Positions 52,687-60,404 of a DNA stretch of 64,000 bases are shown here, in pieces; the stretch's first letter is position 1; each line of letters starts with the position of its first letter. The translations under genes were made by a program, and so were the position numbers. Where the stretch lies: positions 2,917,001 to 2,981,000 of the forward strand of contig NZ_CP039740.1 in NCBI RefSeq assembly GCF_005153485.1, in the 5' to 3' direction. The notes beneath the pieces are model-generated. The model ran no database searches, was not told the origin of the DNA, and saw only the letters and a program-made list of their open reading frames with translations. Source of the DNA: Pseudolabrys sp. FHR47. Its GTDB lineage: Bacteria; Pseudomonadota; Alphaproteobacteria; Rhizobiales; Xanthobacteraceae.

Positions 52687-53895
52687 CTAGGCCGCTCCAT
52701 CGAAGGCGGCCACATCGGCGGCGGTTTCCTCCGCTATGCGCCGCCGCGCCATCATGTGCGCGCGCGGATCGTTCACCGCATCAACGGCGATAAGACGCCC
52801 ACCGCGCCGGTATTCGACCGAAAATTTTGCGCTCGATGCTTCGCCAACGGTGTCGACGCAGTCATAACCATCGCAGAGACCGGCGATTTGCAGCTTCACG
52901 TCGAACTGGTCGGACCAGAACCACGGCACCGGATTGTATGGCGCCTGATGGCCGAGAATGGTGGCTGCGGCGGCTTTCGCCTGGTCGATGGCATTCTGCA
53001 CGCTTTCCAGCCGTATCCGGCGGGCGTAGCGCTGGCTCGGCAAGCGCGTGCAATCGCCGATGGCGTAGACGCCGTCGATCGAGGTACGGCCGTATTCGTC
53101 GACCAGAATGCCATCGTCGCAAGCGACGCCACAGGCCGCCGCCAGTTGGTCGTTAGCGCGGGCGCCGGTGGCCAGCAGCGCGACATCAGCGGCAATCGTC
53201 TCGCCTCCGGCGAGCGCGGCCGTCAGCCCGGTGCGTTCCTGCATGATGCCGGCAAGGCGCGTGCCCAGGCGCAAATCTGTACCGCGCTCCCGGTGCAAGG
53301 CATCGAAGAAAGCGGACGTGACCGGCGAGGTGACGCGTTTGAGCACGCGATCCTCGGCTTCGACGACAGTCACAGCGCGCCCTTCACCGCGCATCACGGC
53401 CGCGACTTCCAGGCCGATATAACCGGCACCGACGATCAGCACCCGCCGGGCGAGATCGAGCGCAGGGCGCATCGCTCTGGCGTCGTTCGTCGTCCGCAGC
53501 GAAAAGACATTGGGCGACGACAGTCCCGGCAGCGGCAGAATGCGCGCGCAGGTGCCAGTCGCAAATACCAGCCGTTCATAGGCGAATTCGGCGCCGGTCG
53601 TCAGCGTCACCATCTTATTGTGCAGATTGATGGCGCCGACCGCGGCGCCAAGCACCATGTCGACACGCTGATCGCGCCAGAAACTGTCAGGCCGCAGATA
53701 AAGGCTCTCGGGCGCCGGGCGCTCGGTAAGAAACTTTTTCGACAGCGGCGGGCGCTGATACGGCAGATAGGGCTCCTCGCCGATGACGAGGATTTCACCG
53801 ACATGGCCGCCTTGCCGCAGACTGGTCGCCAGTTGTGCGGCGGCCTGCCCTGCTCCGATCACGACGACCCGTTGTAGGGAATTGACCTTATTCAT
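52687..53895 (-). CDS. FAD-dependent ferredoxin-type reductase
   Basis: A 402-residue flavoprotein of the ferredoxin/rubredoxin reductase group (BphA4/ThcD-like). It has FAD-binding VIGAGQAAAQLA, NAD-binding IVGAGYIGLEVAAVM and the second FAD motif DGVYAIGDCTRLP. A C-terminal reductase domain (about 320-400) is present. It lies directly before the ABC ATPase gene. The electron acceptor is unknown; no ferredoxin or oxygenase is encoded nearby. Confidence 0.9.
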   Translation of the reverse strand: MNKVNSLQRVVVIGAGQAAAQLATSLRQGGHVGEILVIGEEPYLPYQRPPLSKKFLTERPAPESLYLRPDSFWRDQRVDMVLGAAVGAINLHNKMVTLTTGAEFAYERLVFATGTCARILPLPGLSSPNVFSLRTTNDARAMRPALDLARRVLIVGAGYIGLEVAAVMRGEGRAVTVVEAEDRVLKRVTSPVTSAFFDALHRERGTDLRLGTRLAGIMQERTGLTAALAGGETIAADVALLATGARANDQLAAACGVACDDGILVDEYGRTSIDGVYAIGDCTRLPSQRYARRIRLESVQNAIDQAKAAAATILGHQAPYNPVPWFWSDQFDVKLQIAGLCDGYDCVDTVGEASSAKFSVEYRRGGRLIAVDAVNDPRAHMMARRRIAEETAADVAAFDGAA

Positions 53896-53987
53896 GCCGT
53901 CACACGTCCGTCGTTTCGTTCAATCGCTAGTTTGCACGCGACGCTGCAGGCGGCGCGCCGGCGGCGACCGGCGCGCTGCCCGGTTGT

Positions 53988-54872
53988 TCATGCCGCCGCG
54001 GCCTTGGAGGCCGACGAGGCGAAAGGCAGCCCTTCTTCGATCGGCAACGAAGGATCGCGCGACCATTCGTTCCACGAACCGAAGTAGAGGCTGACGTCCT
54101 TGATGCCGGCTTCCTTCAACGCCACCAGCGTGTTGGAAGCACGCGCGCCCTTGAAGCAGTAGAGAACGACCGGCGTGTCCGGCGTAACGCCGACGCTGGC
54201 GCATTCGGCGAGGATCTCGTCCTTCGACTTGAACATCGGACCGGCCGCCGACGGCTTCATCATGCGGTACCACTCGATCCACACCGCGCCTGGGATACGA
54301 CCCTTGCGCGGGCAGAAGTCCTTGCCGTAGGGCGACGAGCTGTCGGCGATCCATTCGTCAACATCGCGGGTGTCGAGTTTGACGATGTTGGGATCGGCGA
54401 CTGCCGCCTTCATCGCTTCAAGGTCGACCAGAATGTCGGCCGCCTTGGGATCGATGGCGAATGACTTGGCCACCGGTGTCGGCACCTCGGTCGTCACCGG
54501 CAGACCGGCGGCGGTCCAGGCGGCGTAACCGCCGTGCAGGATCTTGACCTTGGGATAGCCGAGATAGCGCAGCAGCACGTAGCCGCGGCAGGACTGGCCG
54601 AAGCCAGTGTTCATCGACTGCTCGTAGATGACAGCAGTTTCCTCGCCGGAAAGCCCAGCGGCACCGAAAATTGCCGCAAACTTGTCGCGCATCGCGGCAA
54701 CGCCCTCCGGCGTCGAGGTCGCGAGATACGTGAAGATGTCGTGGATATTGACCGCGCCGGGCAGATGACCGGCGGCGTAACTGGCGGGATCGCGGGTATC
54801 GATGACGACCGTGCCGGGGTTGCCCAGCATGTCGGAAAGTTCGCCTGGCGTAACGAGGACTTTTTCACTCAC
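53988..54872 (-). CDS. Two-domain rhodanese (thiosulfate/3-mercaptopyruvate sulfurtransferase)
   Basis: A 294-residue sulfurtransferase with two rhodanese domains (about 5-125 and 145-285). The second carries the active-site loop YCFKGARAS with Cys239. The first lacks an equivalent cysteine, as in the family. Rhodaneses move sulfane sulfur, for example from thiosulfate to cyanide. GTG 54872 is preceded by AGGAG; no ATG gives a comparable start. A 92-bp gap separates it from the reductase. Confidence 0.9.
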   Translation of the reverse strand: MSEKVLVTPGELSDMLGNPGTVVIDTRDPASYAAGHLPGAVNIHDIFTYLATSTPEGVAAMRDKFAAIFGAAGLSGEETAVIYEQSMNTGFGQSCRGYVLLRYLGYPKVKILHGGYAAWTAAGLPVTTEVPTPVAKSFAIDPKAADILVDLEAMKAAVADPNIVKLDTRDVDEWIADSSSPYGKDFCPRKGRIPGAVWIEWYRMMKPSAAGPMFKSKDEILAECASVGVTPDTPVVLYCFKGARASNTLVALKEAGIKDVSLYFGSWNEWSRDPSLPIEEGLPFASSASKAAAA

Positions 54873-55044
54873 GTGTCGCTCCTGTGCTCGATGTTCAACG
54901 CATCCCGGCATTGATCTCGATCGCGGAAGGGGGCCAGCCTGATTTGAGCCCTTTCGTTGCTTCACCTCGCTACATGCGTTGCGATCGTTGATCGGCGGTC
55001 ACGAATGGCGCCCCCGCAGCGCCATTCGCTGATGCGCCAATTTC

Positions 55045-56169
55045 CTAATGCGACATGTCGGCCAGCATCTTCCTTAGTTGTTTGGTGGCCGGCGTAACGA
55101 TGGCGACGAAATAGGCTTCGCGCAGCCGCCGCTGCGCGGCGCCATTGGTGACGTAGCCGCGGGCACCGCAATGGAGCATGGCCGCGTGCGCTGCGGCGAC
55201 CGTGGCGTCGCCGGCGGCAAGCCGCGCCTCGATCACTGCGCGCCAGTAACCCGGATCGGTCTCAAACGGCGTGGCGGCAAGCTGCGCGACGGCCGTCTCC
55301 ATGCCCGCCAGTTGCTCGGCCAGCATTTCCGGCTGCACGTCGAGATATTTGTTGACGTGACCGAGCGAGGTCTTGGTCTGCTCCATCAGCCGGATGCAAT
55401 CGCGGATCAGACCGAAGGCCATGCCGGCCTGCAGCAGAACGAAACCAGCGCGAATGCGCTTGATGTACTCGTCGACCGGATCGGCAACGATCCAGGAGTC
55501 GGTGATTATGACGTCGCGCATCTGCACCGCGAAAGTGCGCGTGCCGTCGAGCGCGACAAACTTGGTGTTGTCGGCGAGGCTGAGGCCTTCGGCGGCGCAT
55601 GGCACGATCGCCATTACATTGCGCTTGGTGCCGCCCTCGTCCACCTCGAATATGGCGCCGAAATAATGGTCGTCGCCGAGATTGGATACGTAAGGCAACA
55701 GACCCTTGACGACATAGCCGCCATCGACCCGCTTGCCCTTCAGCCGCATCGGTTCGATGCCGAAGAAGGTCTTCATCGGATTCGACAGCGCGGTGCCGCC
55801 GAGGAATTCGCCTCGGGCCACTTGAGGGCCGATGCCGGTCTTCAGCGCCTTGTTATCGGAATTGTAGATGTACCAGCCGAGCGCGTCCTGGCACCAGACG
55901 CAGAACGACGTCGACAGGCAGTATTCGCCGGCCGCCGCCATGGCGTTGATCGCGGCATTGAGGTCGACGCTTTCGCTATAGCTAGGCAAGTGATGCGCAA
56001 AGGCGCCTAGGCGACCAAATTCGCGCATCACGCTTTCCGGGTAATAACCCTCGGCGTCGATCTTATGCACCAGTGACGGCAGTTCGCGCGAGGATGCCGC
56101 GCGAACCGCCTCAACGACGCCGGTTTCCGGTTTCTTCCCGCTTCGCTCCAAAGTTTGCGTATCCAACAT
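55045..56169 (-). CDS. Acyl-CoA dehydrogenase-family flavoprotein
   Basis: A 374-residue flavoprotein with the acyl-CoA dehydrogenase architecture: N-terminal helices, a beta domain (about 120-235), and C-terminal helices with HCGARGYV near the flavin site. It may be a dehydrogenase or, like SfnB/DszC relatives, a flavin-dependent monooxygenase or sulfur-compound oxidase. The catalytic residue cannot be placed reliably. ATG 56169 is chosen because GGGAA lies before it; GTG 56181 is also possible. Confidence 0.85.
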   Translation of the reverse strand: MLDTQTLERSGKKPETGVVEAVRAASSRELPSLVHKIDAEGYYPESVMREFGRLGAFAHHLPSYSESVDLNAAINAMAAAGEYCLSTSFCVWCQDALGWYIYNSDNKALKTGIGPQVARGEFLGGTALSNPMKTFFGIEPMRLKGKRVDGGYVVKGLLPYVSNLGDDHYFGAIFEVDEGGTKRNVMAIVPCAAEGLSLADNTKFVALDGTRTFAVQMRDVIITDSWIVADPVDEYIKRIRAGFVLLQAGMAFGLIRDCIRLMEQTKTSLGHVNKYLDVQPEMLAEQLAGMETAVAQLAATPFETDPGYWRAVIEARLAAGDATVAAAHAAMLHCGARGYVTNGAAQRRLREAYFVAIVTPATKQLRKMLADMSH

Positions 56170-56217
56170 GTGTATTCCCACAATTGAACGGTTGAAGGAT
56201 GCGGGCGAACCGCCCGC

Positions 56218-56790
56218 TCAGACCAAAGCCACTTCGAGATTGACCGGACGCGAGAAGGTGTTGGCGACCGGCGACCACAGCCGGGCGTGAGCGACCAGCG
56301 CCTCGAGTTCCTCGCGCGGACGATCGGCTTCGAAACTCACCTTGGCGCGGACGTCGGTGAAGCCGACCGGCTTGTCCGACAGATCGCCGGTGCCCCAGAC
56401 CGCGGTGATGTTGAGGTCGCCTTCGAGCTCGATCTCGAGCTTGAAGACGGTGATGCCACGGGCGACGGCGTTGGCGTGAATGCCAACGGCTAGGCACGAG
56501 CCGAGCGCGGCAAGCGAGGCTTCTGACGGGTTCGGCGCGGTGTCATCGCCGAGCAGTCCGGGCGGCTCATCGACGATGTAGGGCGGCAGCGTGCGAATGA
56601 AGTTGAGGTGACGGAAGCGACCCTCGGCCACCGTCTTGCACTTCAGCGTCTTGATCACCTTGGGATCGGCCTTGCCCTTGGCGATCAAGTCATCGAGCCC
56701 GGCTTTGTCGATAGGCGCCAGGCACCCGGTCATCGCGGTCGGGCTGTCGGGGGCGAGACAACCGGTCATTGCAGTCGCGACTTTGGTCAT
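56218..56790 (-). CDS. OsmC-family protein with duplicated N-terminal peptide
   Basis: A 190-residue OsmC-fold protein. Family features are EASLAALGSCLAVGIHANAVARG, with the redox Cys, and the C-terminal beta sheet. ATG 56790 is preceded by GGAGAGGAG. The first 30 residues contain TAMTGCLAP twice (residues 6-14 partly and 18-26), an exact seven-residue MTGCLAP duplication not expected in OsmC. It is the first gene of the island operon and is divergent from the TetR gene. Confidence 0.87.
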   Translation of the reverse strand: MTKVATAMTGCLAPDSPTAMTGCLAPIDKAGLDDLIAKGKADPKVIKTLKCKTVAEGRFRHLNFIRTLPPYIVDEPPGLLGDDTAPNPSEASLAALGSCLAVGIHANAVARGITVFKLEIELEGDLNITAVWGTGDLSDKPVGFTDVRAKVSFEADRPREELEALVAHARLWSPVANTFSRPVNLEVALV

Positions 56791-56835
56791 GGGATCTCCT
56801 CTCCTTGCCGCCAATCCTCTGACGACGAATAAAGC

Positions 56836-56851
56836 TACAGACCGGTCTGTA
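56836..56851. promoter_or_regulatory. Perfect 16-bp palindrome, candidate TetR operator
   Basis: TACAGACCGGTCTGTA reads the same on both strands. It lies between the divergent OsmC operon start and the TetR gene. Such ACAGACCGGTCTGT-like palindromes are typical TetR-family operators. A degenerate half site, TACAGACC, recurs at 57020-57027 nearer the TetR start. Confidence 0.75.
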
Positions 56852-57077
56852 TTAAGCAGGAAGCGTGCCAAGCTTGTGCGGTGCGAAAATGTGAACTTTT
56901 TCAGAGGAGCCGCCGTACCGGACGAGGGGGACGAGCCGGTATTTGCGACGTTCGCGGTCAAATGGCGCCGATTTGTGCCCTCGTTTCGGGCAAAGCTATT
57001 TTCGCGGCAGTAGTCGCCCTACAGACCCTTCGGTATCGTGGATTGCAGAGTCGGGCCGATAACGGTATTGGCTGATT

Positions 57078-57686
57078 ATGACAGAGGCAGCCCAGATCGA
57101 CGCTCCACAGGCCGATAGCGAGGATCGGGCGCCACCGCGTGAGCGGCTGATCGACAGCGCGAAGAACCTATTCTGCCGCTATGGCATCAACTCGGTCGGC
57201 GTCGACGCCATTGTCGAGCGCGCCGGAACGGCGAAGACGACCCTCTATAAGTTGTTCGGCTCCAAGGACGGGCTGGTCGAAGCGGTTCTCGATCGCGAGG
57301 GCCAAGCCTGGCGTTCGTGGTTTCTCGCCGAGATCGACGGCCCCGGCGGCTCGGCGCGCGAGCGCCTCGACCGCATCGGCCCTGCCCTGAAGATCTGGTT
57401 CACGCGCGACGATTTCTTCGGTTGCCCGTTCATCAACGCGGTCGGCGAGTCCGACAAGACGGACGACCGCATGCGGGCACTCGCCATCTCGCACAAGAAG
57501 ATCGTGATCGACCGATTGTCGGCTTTATGTGACGAAGCGGGAATGTCCGAAGCCGAGAAAATCGCGCATACGATCGGCTTGATCATGGACGGCGCCATTG
57601 TCGTTGCACTGATCACACGCGATCCTTCGGCCGCCGACATCGCGGCCCGAGCGTGCAAGTCAATTCTGGAAAGCGCGCCAGTTTAA
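57078..57686 (+). CDS. TetR-family transcriptional regulator
   Basis: A 202-residue repressor. The N-terminal helix-turn-helix (about 20-65) includes RLIDSAKNLFCRYGINSVGVDAIVERAG and TTLYKLFGSKDGLV. A C-terminal ligand-binding domain (about 70-195) contains CPFINA. It is divergent from the OsmC-led operon, with a perfect palindrome between, so local autoregulated control of that operon is likely. The ligand is unknown. Confidence 0.9.
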   Translation: MTEAAQIDAPQADSEDRAPPRERLIDSAKNLFCRYGINSVGVDAIVERAGTAKTTLYKLFGSKDGLVEAVLDREGQAWRSWFLAEIDGPGGSARERLDRIGPALKIWFTRDDFFGCPFINAVGESDKTDDRMRALAISHKKIVIDRLSALCDEAGMSEAEKIAHTIGLIMDGAIVVALITRDPSAADIAARACKSILESAPV

Positions 57687-57871
57687 ACTGGCGAGCACGG
57701 ACCACATTCCAAAATCGCATAGCACTCCGCAGGACGCAGAGAACATCTGCCAAGGCACGTTGCGAGCACCTCGTTGGCGCGAGTGCTACGGCGCCACGTC
57801 TGCTCCGGATCAAATGCGGCGATCTCAGAGCAACTTGAGGCAGCCTGGAGTCTCGGCCGGTCGACGGCGCT

Positions 57872-58202
57872 CTATTGTTCCTGCCCGAGATACAAGGCCG
57901 CCGCACGATCATCGGCGAGCAGAGATCCGGCATCGCCCGACAGAACAACCTTGCCGGCGTCCAGGATGGCGCCGCGATGCGCGATGGCCAACGCTTAACG
58001 TGCGCGTTGCTCGACCAGCAATACAGCCGTGCCGGCTTCCGGCAGACGCGCGATACGGGCGAAGCTCTCATCGACCAACGCCGGCGCCAGTGCCGCGGTC
58101 GGTTCGTCGAGCATGACGACACGAGGACGAGTCATCAAGGCGCGGGCGAAAGCGAGCTGTTGACGTTCGCCGCCCGACAGAGAGCTGGCCGCCGATCGCC
58201 GG
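57872..58202 (-). pseudogene. livF: livF-like ABC ATPase remnant
   Basis: The minus strand reads the C-terminal part of a branched-chain amino acid-type ATPase. It has signature LSGGERQQLAFARALM, Walker B VVMLDEPTAAL, then VLLVEQRAR and a TAA stop at 57995-57997. The reading continues in the same frame (ALAIAHRGAILDAGKVVLSG, LGQEQ) to a true TAG at 57872. The Walker A half is absent: the coding ends abruptly near 58200 beside the dusA fragment. Truncation plus the in-frame stop make it non-functional. Confidence 0.85.
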
Positions 58203-58204
58203 CG

Positions 58205-58331
58205 TTATATTTTTAATTCGGAACGAACGATCCAGTCCATCATGGGGGCGATACTGACCCGCCTTTGGAGCATTGTTCGAGATCTTCCGCAGGGCATTGG
58301 GCGCCCTTGAAGCAGCGCCGAACACCAATTT
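58205..58331 (-). pseudogene. dusA: Displaced 5' fragment of dusA
   Basis: The minus strand encodes LQRRVSIAPMMDW, as in dusA at 49073-49110, then diverges and stops at 58205-58207. The ATG at 58271-58273 corresponds to the dusA ATG at 49110. A further 22 codons upstream, as in dusA, an ATG starts with similar residues (MTGNW against MRGNR). Similarity continues into the region before it. This is the part of the original gene that an insertion would displace. Confidence 0.8.
58236..58257 (-). repeat. Candidate attachment site attR
   Basis: This is an exact 22-bp direct copy of 49073-49094. It lies at the end of the conserved SIAPMMDW codons in the truncated dusA fragment, where similarity to dusA stops. 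Confidence 0.75.
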
Positions 58332-58398
58332 CCTGTCATTAGGGCGTATTGCTGGCGATTTCCAGTACCGCGGACCGCATCAGAGACCATCAATATGA

Positions 58399-59808
58399 TT
58401 AAGATCGATAGGTTTTGCCAATAAGCCGCGCCGCCGACCGCCCCGCCAGGCGTCCGAGGGTGGTGGCGGTCAGCAAGCCGTTGCCCGACAGATAGCCGGC
58501 CGCCGTGTCGCCCGATACGCCCGCGGCCGCGCCGCCGGCGGCAAAGAGATTGGGAAACGCGCTGCCATCCTTGCGGAGCACGCGGGCATTCGCGTCGATC
58601 GCCAGGCCGCCCTGGGTGTGAAACAACGCGCCCGTTACCTTGACTGCACAATAAGGCGGTGCCAAGCGCTGCTCGGGCGCGAAGCGGCGGCCAAAGCGAT
58701 CGTGCCCATTCGCCGCTTTTACGGCTTCGACTTCGCTGCATTCAACCGCCAGAGCATCCGCCGGTACTTTCATTATGACCGCCAAAGCTTCCATGCTGTC
58801 GGCCCGCAGCACTGCGCCACCGCGCTCGGCGGCCTGGAAGTCCTCGAACTGCCGCGCGACCGCGGCAACGCGATCGTCGAAAACATCGAAGGCTACGCCG
58901 CCGGGTTGCCGAAGCACATCCGCCGCCTGTTCCGAGTAGCCGTGCGATTCATCACCGAAGCGACGGCCATCGCGATTGACCTGAAAACCGCCCTGCATGA
59001 TTACAGCCCAGGTGATCAAAATATTGTGCGGCGTCGCCACCGAGCCGTGCCCCTGATAGGCGCTCAGATATCTCAGTTCCGCGCCGAGCGCTTCACCCCA
59101 CCTCACGGCATCGCCGCGATTGCCGGGATGGCCAAAATAAAGCGCCTCCGCCATCTCCGGAATGAAACGGCGAACGAGACCAGCATCGCCGCCATAGCCG
59201 TTGCAGGCCAGGATCAACGCATCGCAACCGAGCATCTCCCGGCGGCCATCGGCGCGCGTCAAGCCGATGCCGCGAATGACGCCGCCTTCCCCGACATAAA
59301 GATCGTCGACAACGCTCTCGGTCAGGATGACGATGTCATCGGCTTCCGCGGCACTGCGCAAGCGATCGATCAATTCACGGCCGCTGCGGCTTGGCAGGCC
59401 ATGCATTCGCAACGCGGAGTGGCCGGGATAATTGAAATTGTCGACAACATCAAACGGCATAGAGCGGCAGTCGGCCAGCCATTCGATCAAGGCGCTCGAT
59501 TCCCGCGCGACCACTTTGACAATTGCCGGATCGTTCCCCCCATCCGCCTTGCGCTGAATGTCATCGGCAAAGCGATCGGCGCTATCGTCGATGCCCTTGG
59601 CACGCTGGAAGCGCGTCCCGGCGGCGGGAATGAGGCCGGCCGACAAGGCCGTCGAGCCGGACGGCAGAGCATCGCGCTCGATCACCACCGGATCGACGCC
59701 CGCTTCTTTCGCTGCCAAAGCGGCGCAAAGACCGGCGGCGCCAGCGCCCACGATCAGCAGCGGCGCGTGCGTGTCGAACGTAACGCCGGCTGCATCGCGC
59801 AGGCTCAT
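58399..59808 (-). CDS. Fumarate-reductase-like FAD-dependent dehydrogenase
   Basis: A 469-residue flavoprotein related to fumarate reductase/succinate dehydrogenase flavoproteins, 3-ketosteroid dehydrogenase and tricarballylate dehydrogenase. FAD-binding LLIVGAGAAGLCAALAA near residue 18-34 is followed by GSTALSAGLIPAAG and the C-terminal NLFAAGGAAAGVSG. The substrate is unknown. It overlaps the upstream hydrolase by four bases. It is the last gene of the hydantoinase-like operon and lies next to the island boundary. Confidence 0.9.
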   Translation of the reverse strand: MSLRDAAGVTFDTHAPLLIVGAGAAGLCAALAAKEAGVDPVVIERDALPSGSTALSAGLIPAAGTRFQRAKGIDDSADRFADDIQRKADGGNDPAIVKVVARESSALIEWLADCRSMPFDVVDNFNYPGHSALRMHGLPSRSGRELIDRLRSAAEADDIVILTESVVDDLYVGEGGVIRGIGLTRADGRREMLGCDALILACNGYGGDAGLVRRFIPEMAEALYFGHPGNRGDAVRWGEALGAELRYLSAYQGHGSVATPHNILITWAVIMQGGFQVNRDGRRFGDESHGYSEQAADVLRQPGGVAFDVFDDRVAAVARQFEDFQAAERGGAVLRADSMEALAVIMKVPADALAVECSEVEAVKAANGHDRFGRRFAPEQRLAPPYCAVKVTGALFHTQGGLAIDANARVLRKDGSAFPNLFAAGGAAAGVSGDTAAGYLSGNGLLTATTLGRLAGRSAARLIGKTYRS

Positions 59809-60404
59809 GACGCGGCAAGGTCCGCCATCACGGCGTCGATGGTCCTGATACTTGCAACCGGTCGCAGGCCTTCGATCGCGGCCGCGTGCAAGGCCGGCGT
59901 TGGCGCCGCGCAGCCGTCCTCAAGCACCGTACATTCGATGTCGCGCACATGAGCATCCCGCACGGTCGACGCAACGCCGCCATTGGTAACGATACCGCCA
60001 ACGATCAGATGCTCGATGCCGAATTTCCGCAGAGCCCATTCGAGCCGGCTCATATAGAAGGCCGAGTATGCAAGCTTCTCGATCGTGAAATCGGCCGGCG
60101 CCAGTCCGTCGACCAGTTGCTGCCCCCACGACCCCGGCATGAAATCGCCTTTGCGCAGGAACGGCCGCAACATCTTCAAATGAGGCGAAATGATCGGCTC
60201 GCCGCCACGGCCCGGCACCAGTGTGAACAAGGTCGCGCCCACCACGCCACCTTTGCGGCGCACGGCATCGACGAGCGGTTTGAGCTTGGCCGGCAGGGCG
60301 ACCGTATCGGGGTTGGTCGCACCGCCGCGCGCATAGGCGCCGTCCTTGTGCAGAAAGTCGTTTTGCAGATCGACCAGAAGCAAGGCGGTGGATGGCCAGT
60401 TCAC
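59805..60404 (-). CDS. Isochorismatase-fold cysteine hydrolase lacking the catalytic cysteine
   Basis: A 199-residue protein of the isochorismatase/N-carbamoylsarcosine amidase fold. The catalytic Asp is in LLVDLQNDFL and the Lys in EKLAYSAF. The position of the nucleophile, usually TN-x-CV, reads TNGGVAST, so the Cys is Gly. The frame is otherwise intact, with a 4-bp overlap to the genes on both sides. It may be inactive, use another nucleophile, or be a binding subunit. Confidence 0.85.
   Translation of the reverse strand: MNWPSTALLLVDLQNDFLHKDGAYARGGATNPDTVALPAKLKPLVDAVRRKGGVVGATLFTLVPGRGGEPIISPHLKMLRPFLRKGDFMPGSWGQQLVDGLAPADFTIEKLAYSAFYMSRLEWALRKFGIEHLIVGGIVTNGGVASTVRDAHVRDIECTVLEDGCAAPTPALHAAAIEGLRPVASIRTIDAVMADLAAS

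Noticed and set aside
57872..58202. A functional ABC ATPase gene
   Set aside because: Walker A is missing and an in-frame TAA interrupts the frame.
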